Assembly (NCBI GenBank): GCA_946902985.2
Contig: OX336388.2
Location: 1,215,734,609 to 1,215,798,608, forward strand
Direction of reading: 5' to 3'
From: Meconema thalassinum
Lineage: Eukaryota; Arthropoda; Insecta; Orthoptera; Tettigoniidae
DNA: 64,000 nucleotides
Shown: piece after piece, positions 44,279 to 54,854 of the stretch
Layout of the letters: each line of letters opens with the position of its first letter
How positions within the stretch are numbered: the stretch's first letter is position 1
Notes under the pieces: generated by a model
Database searches by the model: none
Seen by the model: the letters and a program-made list of their open reading frames with translations, nothing else
Told to the model about the DNA's origin: nothing
Translations under genes and position numbers: made by a program

Positions 44279-45301
44279 TTATGCAAGAAATACCCTAACT
44301 GTAGCAGATACTACTTCTCTGCATGTAGCACAAGTGCTAAGCGCTAATGCACACTTGACACATGCTATCATGTGTCCACAAGGCAAAAATACATCGCCTA
44401 GTTCATCTTGATTACAAATTTACATAATAGATGGTCAAACATTTGTATCTGTTCGTGAGACAAGTCTTTTTTTTCAGCCTCATACATTTGCCCCGCGTGT
44501 TCTAGCTCTAAAGGCACTTTCATGTCTTGTGCTGCAATTACATTTTCTTTACGAATAGTGTTCACAAATTCCTAACCTTTAAGCAACACCATGTATCTAC
44601 TGTTAGGTAACCAACGAGCGAGTTCCACAAAAGGGTCATCAGTCATTTGCCAATCCTTTAAAGCAAATCTACAATGAAAACATATTGTTGTATCCTCTTC
44701 ACCAGTATAAAAAATTCCAGCTTCACTTAGCTGTTTTGTAAGGTGTTTTAATATTAATTGCCAAACGTTGTTATAAGATTCTAAACGTTTTTCAACAGAC
44801 CAGTACTCTGGGTGTGCTAGCGCTTTAGTCTTGGAAACTCCCAATTTTTCAAAAGCACATGCCAATTCAACACTGTCTATGGCATATGGACCACATATAT
44901 CGACACTACCGTTGGCTGGTAATACATTATTATTATTATTATTATTTATTTGTGTTTCAGCAACGTAAGTAGTGGCCATTGGCCTTGTGGTTCGGTAAAT
45001 TGGATACACTGGTATGTTACCCACTTGTTTTCCAAGCATGTACGGACAACAAGGAGACCATCGAAATGGTCTCTAAAGGGATCATCCCCTTCTTCCCAGT
45101 GTGAAAGTTCAATACGACAAAACACACAGCGCACAACATCTTCTCGGTTCAAGTAATAGAAGCCAGCTCCACAAGTTTATGTGCCGACAAAAAGCCTACA
45201 GGCCAGGATTCAAATGTTAACTAACTATCATTTTCTGATTTTAAATTTAATCCACGTGGCAAACCGACTTGCTCACTTGTTGTATATGGTACTAAAGCCA
45301 T
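44279..45301 (-). pseudogene. Two-BIR plus RING inhibitor of apoptosis, right-arm copy
   Basis: From ATG 45301 down. BIR1 keeps both first cysteines (VVRCVFCRIELSHW), which the left arm lost, but a 1-base deletion near 45060 shifts the frame. BIR2 is in the 45039-44572 frame (TICFHCRFALKDWQ), yet its zinc His and Cys are both replaced (DPFVELARWLPNSRYM). A TAG ends this frame near 44575 where the left arm has a Gln codon. The RING (VFLPCGHMIACVKCALALS area, 44279-44440) has its first cysteine (LLC) but another shift. Lesions are complementary to those of the left arm. Several independent breaks make it a pseudogene. Confidence 0.85.
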
Positions 45302-45899
45302 GTGTTACAATAAAACCTTTTCTTATTGTAAGTTATTAACGTTGCACAAGAGCACAGAGTACTTTAAAGCATAATGTATGCTTGTTCACTGTCTGTTCAT
45401 TACGTTAATGGCGCATGACGACACCTAAAAGCAAACAAAACAACCAATCAATCAATCAATCAAATAAAAAAACGTTAACGTTAATTGGCATTAATATATC
45501 AAAGGTTAAAAATAAACTGAATGTTGGCACTAACAGTAACCCATGTACTTCTTTTTTTTTTATAAAGCTACAGTCATTTACATCCCCCTTTAACCAATAT
45601 ATAAACAAAAATGAATGAATGTCATGTCGTTTTGTTCAGATTATCATGTTCAAACCTGTAGATATTCGTTGAGTCCATAGGGAACCGCCCATAAATTAAA
45701 TTAAAATTTTTGTTTTTAGAAAATCCAACATGGCCTTGTACATTTCCCGATCAACAACCAATATGGTCTTGTACCGTTTGCCAATACATAGCCATTAATC
45801 AAGAAAGCAATCATTGTCCCAGTCATGTACAGGAAATGATTTTTTGCCTAAGAGTTTTCAGTAGTGCTAAAAGGGAATAGCATTTTATGTTAGGCTTAC

Positions 45900-46318
45900 G
45901 TGAGTTTTAAATAGTTCACTCTTTGGCAATGGTTTCGCTCTAGTGCGTCTCGGGCTTTCAGCGACTGCTACGGCGGTAAGGCTTTTCTTTCCAAGCTTCT
46001 AAAAAATAAATAAAATAAACCGCTATAAATACCAAAATTCAGGATAATACATGCTTTTAATACAATAAAATAAAAAAAATATCAAACAAAAATGAAACAA
46101 GTTAGTTTTAAAAAAATCTCACCTTGGCTTGTACTGGTTCCTTGCTGTTTCCTTCTGGTGGGCTCAAATGTGCAATGGTTTCTTCTATCTCAGGCATGTA
46201 AGGTATACCGATTATCTACAAACAAATTTAAAAAAAACATTAATTACCTTATCAATAACTACAAATTTAAGGTTCAATAGAATTACATCATTAAAATAAT
46301 TATTCATAGGTGCTTACG
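45900..46318 (-). other. Putative spliced leader exons, right arm
   Basis: Mirror of 31741-32345. Exon 1 ends at 46318 (GTAAGC next), exon 2 spans 46215-46123 (acceptor AG, donor GTGAGA), and exon 3 spans 45998-45900 with the canonical tract TTTTTTAG intact here, reading KLGKKSLTAVAVAE. The polypyrimidine tract and exon 3 start match those before pPolB in Polinton A (16469). Exon 1 extends upstream to roughly 46510. Confidence 0.5.
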
Positions 46319-46783
46319 GAAAAGAAAAAGGATTTTTCTTCCAAAGTTCAGTTCAGAGCTCCACTGTTCTCGTCTGTTTGCTAAAATGGCAAGTGCATCA
46401 CTAACACAATCCTTATCAGTCTGCTTAGCAACAGAGAGTGTTGCATTTTCTCAGCGTTTTGACCTTGAAATGTTGTCTGTCTCACACGTGTTCCCACGCC
46501 TCCCCACATTCCTTAAGATTAAGATTCCTGTACCTTATACAAGTTTCATGTTTTAATAAAGAACCAAAATCGCTAGTACGACTGTCTAGGAACCAACATG
46601 GCGGTCTCTGTTTAAACGCCACACCTGAAAGCCGCCACCAGGCAAGTAACCTGACACTGCACTTCCTGCCCACGTAGACATTATTGCCTTATCAGTAGCA
46701 GCAACAGCTCTCACAAGGCCTCTGGCTAGGTACAGTATTCAGTCTCCAGCGAGCAGGACTATGTATGTTAGCAATCAAAACGT

Positions 46784-47269
46784 GTGTGTCTTAAACATTT
46801 TACTGTAATAATAATTAGCAAGTGGCCATCCTCAATACATGACCATGTTAACCACACACTTTCACCATGTCCAAGAATCACTTGGTCATATCCTACAACC
46901 GTCTGCTGTGTCAGAGAGCGGCCTCGCTCATCACCATTGACTCAAACGTCAAAGATCCCCTTCGGGGTAAAAAAAATCCTAGCACCCTTAACGCATTTTC
47001 AGCCTTCAAGTTACAAAACACATGGGGGCTTGCTAGCAGGCTACCAGCTACAAGTGTTAAATCATACATTTCATTTAACCATTCACAGCTTGCGTTTAAT
47101 CCTAAATCTATCTCATCACAGAATTATCATTTGCATTAACGCTCATGTCTTGCCTTCATACAAATTGCTTGGTCAATCGAACGTTATAGCTTCATATCCT
47201 AAAACTGTCTGCTGGCCTATGAACATGCATGAATGCCATAGAGCCATGTCACTGATAACCGTTTACTAA
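46784..47269 (+). CDS. Doubtful TIR ORF, right-arm counterpart
   Basis: 161 codons, the mirror of 30968-31465, differing mainly by a shorter Ile run. It is open in both arms despite divergence elsewhere. No recognisable domain; probably chance, but recorded because both copies remain open. Confidence 0.2.
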   Translation: MCLKHFTVIIISKWPSSIHDHVNHTLSPCPRITWSYPTTVCCVRERPRSSPLTQTSKIPFGVKKILAPLTHFQPSSYKTHGGLLAGYQLQVLNHTFHLTIHSLRLILNLSHHRIIICINAHVLPSYKLLGQSNVIASYPKTVCWPMNMHECHRAMSLITVY

Positions 47270-48363
47270 CATGTTAAAGAACCCCTTTAGGGATAAACAA
47301 TCCTAACTTGCTTCACGCCTTTTGGAATATTAGCGTTCATCCATTCGCCATAACAAATATCGGAAAACGAACCGTCGTAAACCGTCCCACCGTCCTGCCA
47401 AAATATTCATTGTTCTATTGGGATACCGCTACCATAAGTGGCAACAGGCTCGTTAACACACATGCCAGTGGTATCGTCTCTCTTGACGACCACGCTTCAT
47501 TTAAAATTGAAAAACAGGTAAACATTTTTTTTCAACATGTATGGCGTTAGGCCCTTTGTGATTTTTTTGGAAAATAATAACTACCACATTCTAAAGAGGG
47601 CGTCACCCCGAGTCCTATGAGTCCTCGTACACGTCCCTAGCAGCATTGGTTCGCGAGATATAACAAAAAGTCTAAAATCACATTTTTACCCCAAAATGGT
47701 TTTTTTATCCTACTCGACACAGGCATTCTTGGCAAGAGGGCAACGCGAAGAAAGAAATGACACCTCATACAAGTCTCTAGCCTTATTGGTTCGTGAGATA
47801 TCAGCAAAAATCACAAAAAGCACTTGTTTAGCCCAAAATCGAGTTTCCAATTTTTTAAAAATATAATGAGTGGTCCACCACTGCCCCGTACTGCACAGTT
47901 TTTTTTCTAGAGATTTGAAATTTATTTTGGCGGTAGAGAGGGTCAGGGCGATTCATTTATGTCAAATAAACATTTTTGTAGAATTCCTTGTTTCCAAAAT
48001 ATAGGAATTTCAAAATTGGACTGCTTTAAAAAACATAAAAAATAAAAAAGTTTCATTATAAAACATAAAGATCATAGAGGCCGTTCGTTTAATCCATTGC
48101 ACAACATTCTATCATGTTTGGTTTTCGAACTATCGCCTACTTTTGAAAACAAAAATTTTCATATATTTTTTTAAATATAACGAGTGGTGCATTGCAAAGG
48201 GGGCGTCACCTCAAGTTCTACGACACCTCGTTCTTGAAATGCCGACCATGGGTTTGAGATAAAAGTCTATTTAAATGTTTCAACTTCGCGCGGAGGCCAT
48301 GTTGTTTGTTGGGCACAACGGCGTCGAGTGAAGTAGAACCCCCACTGCTCCCCTACTTATACA

Positions 48364-49602
48364 ACCCTTAAAAAACAACATGCAAAATACCCTTCCATAC
48401 ACTTCCTCTTCGACACTTTACGTCAGTGTTCATTCATTGTTCTAGCATGTCTTGCCTGTATGAGTCTTTCTCACAATATGCCGTTTTGCCGCTCTTTAAA
48501 AATACATTTATGACCCTGAATGAAAAATACATGAAATATGACCCTTATGTATACTCCACACACGATTCTTCTTATGTTTACATCATAATGTCGTATTATA
48601 AGTGTATTTGCAGATGTCATGGAATTGTTTCATTTTCTTCATGAATAATTGATTGCGAAATTTTGGAGATTCACTCGGTAAAGGTGTTTTTAGAATATTT
48701 CACTTCTCCAGAATTCAGAATAGGATGCGTCACACCTCCCACACGTGACCACAATGTAACATTATGTTACGATTCATTACGCCCGTGATCACACTGTAAC
48801 TTTCGTTACGTCACACTACACACGTCAGGTGAGACGCTCCTGGCCCTATTACCATATTCTCTGTTTAAAAAAAATTATATGAACATAGTACTGAAAAAAA
48901 AGTATTAGAAATATCTATAATCTGACAGTATTTCTGTGCATGTTATGTCAACAAAGTATCCCTTTAAATATGCCGGGTCACACTACCTGTTGTGTACACT
49001 TCAGAAAAACCCGTAACTCAGTGTTGGACTACCACTTAGTCCAACTCTTTAAATGTCCTGTACTTCACCCTAAATTCAGGTCAACAGCCGTAAGCTAATT
49101 ATGACCTATATTCTGTACACCGTTACCTCTGATGCTTCTTATATGATTGAGTCAGACCCCCTCGACCTGTCTAGACTCACCAGAGCTAATTATGTGTCCA
49201 TAGACACACGCCTGACCACCTGGCTCTGACGTCACCTTACCTGACTCAGATCAACTGTCACTCACGCTGTACACTGATTATTATTATTAGTTCTTAAAAA
49301 ACAAAACTTACCAGATTTTACACTTCAGTGCATTGTACACCATTTCTCATATGCTTAAGATATATATCTCCTCAGTCTATTGATATTGTATGTCCCATAC
49401 AGTTTCTTACCTTCTTCATTCTGAAGAACATATGCAGTGTTGGCAATCCTTTTACTACACAGAAAAAAAACTACCTACTGACCCATTCGGAGAGTTACCT
49501 ACATTTATCTAAATGAACCCTAACAAAAAATAATATCGAAGTCCACCTATGCACCATAAATACCTACCAAATTCTGCCGCCTTTCCTCTGTAGATAATAA
49601 TC
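48364..49602. other. Gypsy-element interior of unknown content
   Basis: Between the Polinton B insertion and the first pol remnant. There is no long frame with a recognisable domain. Two 'gtaac/gttac' rich palindromic words with 'cacac(g)tgacc' lie around 48735-48830. By position it belongs to the retrotransposon interior, or replaced it. Confidence 0.4.
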
Positions 49603-50297
49603 TTACCTCTTCACACTAAAGTGCTCAATTTTAAATGAGCATACCTCTACATGAAACCTGACTTTCCCCTTTGCTTTAAGGGCCGTTATAAATGAATTTA
49701 AACATTGGCTATTAGAGTATTCAATCATGCCATCAGCTAGCATCTGATCTATTTGCTGTTTTACTGCCTTCTGATAACGAAAAGGAACTGGATATTTGTG
49801 TCCAACAAACACTGAATAATTATGCACGTTTAACGAATGTGTGTAGCAATTGACCTTGCCAATTCTCTCCTCAAAAATCCTCTTATTGTCTAGCAACACA
49901 TTATAAAGCTGAACACTACGTTGTTCTCCTAAATCATCCCTAAATGCAGCCATCCGTAAGGAATTTTCCAAAGACCTGTACGTCTGCACGTTTCCTACAA
50001 AAAAAATGGCACAGGTTCTATACCCACAGACACCTGACCGACCTCCTCGACACCACTGGCCGAAATTACAGTACTCAAAGTACACACCTCTGACGTCACA
50101 CCATACTGCTTACCTGGGTCGTTAAACGGTATAATTATTTCCTTCTCGTTCCAATTGACTTTTACACACTCTTGCTCATAGCATAATTGGGCTGAATATC
50201 TAGTTAACCAATCAGAACCTATGATCAATTCATATACTAGGTTCGGTATTATTAAACAGGCCAGCCTCTCCACGTGACCGTCAATTTTGAACTCCAC
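49603..50297 (-). pseudogene. Gypsy-like pol remnant: retropepsin and start of reverse transcriptase
   Basis: The 50297-49995 frame has LACLIIPNLVYELIIGSDWL, the downstream half of a retroviral-type aspartic protease (ILG/IIGxDWL signature); the catalytic D-S/T-G part lies upstream in broken sequence. A shift joins it to 50085-49603 with NKRIFEERIGKVNCYTHSLN and PVPFRYQKAVKQQIDQML followed by ADGMIEYSNS, the usual beginning of a Ty3/gypsy reverse transcriptase. The catalytic YxDD region, RNase H and integrase are not present in the window copy. The gene is therefore truncated as well as shifted. Confidence 0.7.
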
Positions 50298-50725
50298 CAG
50301 TACCTGTTTTGAAATTAAATGGGACCTCTTCCTAACATCAGTTATTACTTAAGTAGATTTAATAGGTATCTCCTCAAAAACTACCCCTCTCCTTCATTTT
50401 AGAATAAAACATGGCACTCAAGCTACTTCATGCGTACCCTGAATCAAATAATGCAAAAACGGGCGCCCCAGACACAAAGACTTTCGCCACAGGGTATAAA
50501 ATTTTACACTCACTCACTTCATGAACATCTGTTAGCTCCCTAAGTAAATCACTTTTCACTTCTAGGTCATAATTACTACTATATATACAAGAGTACCGGT
50601 TGGAGAAACAACCTACAGTACTGCAACCCTACCTAAACTTTCTACTTGAGATTATTACTTCCTTCATTTACACCGCCTACTTTATCTCTTTCTCTTTTTT
50701 ATCGTCAATCTCTCTTGTCTCCTAA

Positions 50726-51934
50726 CTATATTGTTTCCCCCTCCTCTGTACTACACTTATCAATGGTAACACTACAGTTCGCTTCTCCTCCTCTTGTCCC
50801 GCCCTTCTCAGCTACTATTTCCTTCCACACCTCACTATTTTCTTTCTCTCTTTCTTTCAGCCTGACTTCCATCTCCTCTAAGAAATTACCGTTGTTCTGC
50901 TCTTTCATTCTACCCCTATGATTTCTATCTTCCTGCCTTCCCTCAACTCCTGTGATATCACCTTGCACCATTTCTTCTAATAAATTAATTTTATTCTGTT
51001 TTTTTCTTTTACTCTTCAAGTTCCTGATTTCAGCTTTCTGCCCTTCACGTTTTTTAACTACCTCTTTCTGGCTGTGGCCTAACATCAGCTTCACCACTTC
51101 CGCTTATCTAATACTAACTTCCTCTATACTTGCTTTAAAGCTGTCCCTAATTTGCATATTATCTTCATCTATTACTTTTTGCATTTTAACTTCCTGATTG
51201 CTTAATACTTTCTTTATTTTACCTATTTCCATTCCTATCTTTCTCTAGTCTTTTTTATCTTCTTTCTCATTATGTTCCAGAATCTCTGCCCTTACTTCCT
51301 GCACTCTCTATACCACCTGTTGACTAATTATGTCTACTTTATTGTCTATAATTTCAATCTTCTTCTCAACCTCCACCCTGACTTCCTCTCGCACCTCTTT
51401 CAATATCGTTTCTTTGAACTCCGACAAACTTTCCTTCATTTTCTCACACTCCCTACGTACCTCCTCGTTACTTTTCACTACACTGCTCACCCTTTTATTT
51501 AATTGCTCAATTTTATTATTAGTTTCCACCCTACACTTTTCTAATTTAATGTTAAATGCTCTATGATCATTTTCCATCTGAACATTAGTGCTTTCTAATT
51601 TACTGTTAATGGCTTGCAAATCAGTGTTAGTTGCATCTAATTTAGTGTTCATCTCTTCCTTAGTGCTTTCTAATTTACTGTTAGTCGCTTATAATTTAGT
51701 GTTAGTTGCATCTAACTTAGTGTTGATCTCTGTATTATTCACCTTCATTCTATTATTAATTTCTTTCTTAGTAGCATCTATATCATTCTTAATTTGCATG
51801 AGTAACGCCATAATCCCATCATTAGTGCTCTGAACACTTTCCTTATCAACCTCACTTTCCGGGAATACCTCCGCTCTCCCCATTGAGCCTGTCCCCTCCG
51901 GACTGCCATCATTAGTAACTTCCACATTCCTCAT
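50726..51934 (-). pseudogene. Gypsy-like gag, coiled-coil rich, broken
   Basis: Three consecutive minus-strand frames (51934-51689, 51652-51308, 51097-50726) are rich in Lys, Glu, Asn and Thr. The middle region has repeated 11-14-residue blocks, NTKLDATNTKL, INSKLESTNVQ and similar, followed by EKCRVETNNKIEQLNKRV and KEVREEVRVEVEKKIEI, a long heptad coiled coil. The last part is highly charged (KSKRKKQNKINLLEEM). It sits between the right LTR and the protease remnant, as expected for gag. No zinc knuckle was seen. I assign gag mainly from position and composition. Confidence 0.5.
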
Positions 51935-52111
51935 CCCTTCGTCACCACCCGTTACCTGGCCACTTCAAAGTTTCATATCATCTTCTGTTCCCGTCATACT
52001 GACACAGCACACAATATATATATCCCCCAAAAACACACACAAGCACAGAAATAACACCTTTCCTCTCTCTATAAATATAACTGGTTTTCGGCCTTACGCT
52101 GGGCGTTCAAA

Positions 52112-53626
52112 TGTAATGAATTCTCTTCTCCCGATGGGAGTGAGGAAGAACCACAACAGGTCCCACAGTTGGGCGTACAAATGTAATGGGTTCTTCACCT
52201 GAAGTACCGTGGTGAAACCACGATAATCTTTAATTTGTTGGGCGCCACCGAGTTCAAACCCATTTAACTGCGGAATAAAATACCTGAACCAGTCACCACA
52301 ATACCTCGGCATGAAGACTCTTCTTTCTCAGCTCGTAGGGAAACTTTAAGCTTCCAACCAGAATGATATTTACTAAGAGCGGATAGGGTCGTCTTATAGT
52401 TAATTCTAAAAATTAGGAGGAAACACGCAGAATGAATTTAAGGAAATTACTTTAATGGCATTAATAATAATAAAACAAATTATATTGAACATGGTAAAGG
52501 AAGATTTACTGAAGTTTCTTTTCACGATGTGGCGTGAAGCAAGCGAAGACGAAGTCATGAAGTTAAAATTATTACAAAAGCTATGAATTTACATTTAATG
52601 TGCCCAAATCAAGATCTAAAATTGTGAAACAGAGAAATACGTAATTTTGTCGATTGCGCTCACCCAGGCTGATATATTGAGATTTGCTTTGCATCTTACA
52701 AAGCACTGCTGACGTATGTTGCTTGATACTGCTACCATCTCGATCTTGCTGATGAAGTATTTAAGGATTAATTTGAGTTGATATAGTGATGAAGACCTAG
52801 CTTCTAGAATCACTTTAATAATGTTAGCCCAATGCACGACTATCATTATTTGTACGACTGAACAGAATATGTCCTGACATTCTTCCAACTTTTAAATACG
52901 AACTACTGCTGATAATATTCAAATGTAATGGTAATTCAGAATCAGACGGCGGAATCTATCGAAGGAAAATATCGAAGGAATGAATGCTTGAGTCCAGGGT
53001 AAGGTCTTATAAAACCTTTCTACTCCCTCACCCCAGCACCTTACTTCCACGAGCTCCAACCAATCAAACTTCTTTCTTCAGATCGAAGTCATCCCTCCCT
53101 CAACGATCCGTAATGATGCTTAGCTGCGATTCGTCCTTTAATAGCGTACTCTGGATTCTGAGAAACGGAGGTCTCGTAGCTAAATAAGGTGTGTTTATGT
53201 CGTTGTGTGGCAAGATTTCCTTGTCTTCGATGGAATTGACTTCTCTTGAACCAATTTCTGAGAAATGCTACTCAGGTCGCGTCAGTTCCTTGTCTCCCAA
53301 TCTTCTTGGGAAATCTCCTGCTGTGAGCGCGCAGTCCAGTATAGCCTCTGTTGCGACATATTTCCCCACATCCTATCTGATTGAAAATGCTACGTTTTAA
53401 CTTGCTTCGCCATCCCGTTCAAATTATTATATGTATGAGTATTAAATCTTCCCTTTTAAATCAATTAATTATATATAAACATAATAAACCCTTCTTCTTC
53501 ATAAACAACAGATGTAAAAATAATAATAATAATAATAATATAGCTATAAAAGAATAGTGTGGGTGGCTATAATATTTCCCACGAAATTAATAATCATAAT
53601 TCTACCTTAATTTTGAAGGTATTACA
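52112..53626 (-). repeat. 5' LTR of the gypsy-like element
   Basis: 1,515 bp, highly similar to 28190-29681. Next to it, on the minus strand, lies TTTGAACGCCCAGCG, a candidate primer-binding site at 52097-52111. Compared with the other LTR it has an extra ~35 bp near 52145-52170 made from a short internal duplication. Confidence 0.85.
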
Positions 53627-53708
53627 GTACAGTAAATGTTCATGGAAAATATAATCTACTGGCATTAATTATGTTTAAGACATTACTATATTTGCGATTG
53701 TACGAGGT

Positions 53709-54039
53709 GAAAATCCGCAGCCTGCTTCCAGTCTCCGACCGGGTCAGGAATGGAATGAATGAAGCCCCCATCTAGCGGCGAGGATATGAACCGTGCCGGC
53801 TGCCGAGGCCTGACGCACTCCTCTGGGGCAATGATTAAATGAATGACAGATGAAATGAAATGATAGTGGAGAGTGTTGCTGGAATTAAATTTTTGACAGG
53901 GAAAACGGGAGTGCCCGGAGAAAAACCTGTCTGCCTCCGTTTTGTCCAGCACAGTTCTCACACGGAGTGACCGGGATTTGAACCACGGACCCAGCGGTGA
54001 GAGGCCGGCGTGCAGCCGCCTAAGCCACGGAGGCTTTTA
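53709..54039 (-). mobile_element. tRNA-derived SINE (family 1)
   Basis: Minus-strand copy of the same SINE. It is bounded by perfect 14-bp duplications CGATTGTACGAGGT (53695-53708, 54040-54053). Confidence 0.95.
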
Positions 54040-54053
54040 CGATTGTACGAGGT

Positions 54054-54583
54054 AACTGAAATTATTGAAAAAGACTGCCGTCTACCGGTTAAATTACGAA
54101 CTTGTCTTATTTGTCACATTTAATCTTCGATTACAAAATGCACCCTCTCCGTAGTCCGAGAGATTATGAGCATTTAGGAACACTGTCTGAGACCAATAAT
54201 GAAGGAATTGTTAGAGAGAAGAGATGACGAACCTGATGAAGAAGTTGCATATTGATTGAGCTAACATGTTTTGGTATTATTTCCAAATTGCATTTGTACT
54301 AATTAACCCAAACGCTGTCGTGTCATAGTCATTCGTATTTGTCCCTTGGCAAGTACCGGTAGCCTTTTAAGATGTGTTAATTTGTTTGATCTTCTCACGT
54401 AGAACTTCTCATGGAACAAGCTAAGTCATTTTATTTGTTTTGAAGTTGTAGTTCTGCTTATTGATGTGTGTAAGAAAGATTACTTTTCCATATAGCATGT
54501 CCTCCCCATTTATAGTGTTAACTTTCCCTACACTTCGTCATGCTTTGTAATTGAAACAGGAGATCGCTACCTTTTAAAATACA
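54054..54583. other. Non-coding DNA between SINE and BEL element
   Basis: AT-rich DNA without a convincing frame or repeat. Confidence 0.5.
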
Positions 54584-54588
54584 GTATG

Positions 54589-54801
54589 TGTGAGAATACA
54601 CTACACGATTACTTCACGAGAAGACTCTTCCTAAGGAGACATTGAACCACAATTTTTCACATACAAACATTACATTAACTACGGCTTCAACCATGTTCCA
54701 TGCTTCCTCTGGGTGTGTTCAAAAACATAACGAACACTTCAATACCAACATACACATAATCGATAAATGTCAGTTCGAGATATTCTAGTCTTTTTCTCAC
54801 A
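54589..54801 (-). repeat. 3' LTR of BEL element
   Basis: 213 bp; highly similar to the 5' LTR apart from the 5' LTR insertion. Confidence 0.92.
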
Positions 54802-54854
54802 TTCTCCCACCTAAGTTAATGGTAGCCAGTCCTACATTACCTTACAAAACACAA

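Larger units (their letters stand above)
29777..48357. mobile_element. Polinton B: giant palindromic Polinton derivative carrying IAP genes in both arms
   Basis: The ends are AGAAGGGGAGCAG at 29777 and, on the minus strand, AGTAGGGGAGCAG from 48357. They are flanked by the identical 6-bp words TATACA (29771-29776, 48358-48363), the Polinton duplication length. The whole element is an inverted repeat: after removing later insertions each arm is about 7.15 kb around a 66-bp loop (39604-39669). The arms share TIR, leader exons, IAP, a small unknown gene and a FLYWCH-acidic gene, all in mirror image. The acidic gene and the TIR satellites are homologous to Polinton A. No integrase, polymerase, ATPase or capsid gene is present, so mobilisation would need a helper. 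The arms differ by scattered substitutions and private insertions, so this is not an assembly fold-back artefact. Confidence 0.8.
39670..48357 (-). repeat. Right arm of the Polinton B palindrome
   Basis: Mirror of the left arm, 7.18 kb without its two insertions (foldback 41585-42749 and SINE 43396-43726 plus duplication). Compared with the left arm it lacks about 125 bp of TIR satellite near 47870 and carries many single-base differences. Confidence 0.85.
28190..53626 (-). mobile_element. Ty3/gypsy-like LTR retrotransposon, internally deleted, hosting Polinton B
   Basis: Direct LTRs at 28190-29681 and 52112-53626 are flanked by GTAC on both outer sides (28186-28189, 53627-53630), a 4-bp target duplication. 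Coding remnants between the Polinton insertion and the right LTR are all on the minus strand in the order gag, protease, start of RT. The internal 3' side keeps only about 95 bp (29682-29776) with a GGGGCGTA polypurine-like tract next to the LTR. Most of RT, RNase H and integrase is missing, so the element was deleted before or during the Polinton event. Confidence 0.82.

Noticed and set aside
29777..48357. Palindrome as an assembly or library fold-back artefact
   Set aside because: The arms differ by many substitutions and indels, and by hAT, foldback and SINE insertions each with its own target duplication.
28664..53400. Frames at 28664-28936, 29238-29447, 52616-52888 and 53191-53400
   Set aside because: They are paired by-products of the two gypsy LTRs.
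19287..53961. Similar ~100-codon frames (19287-19589, 43449-43790, 53686-53961)
   Set aside because: They are the same frame within three SINE copies; no protein is expected.
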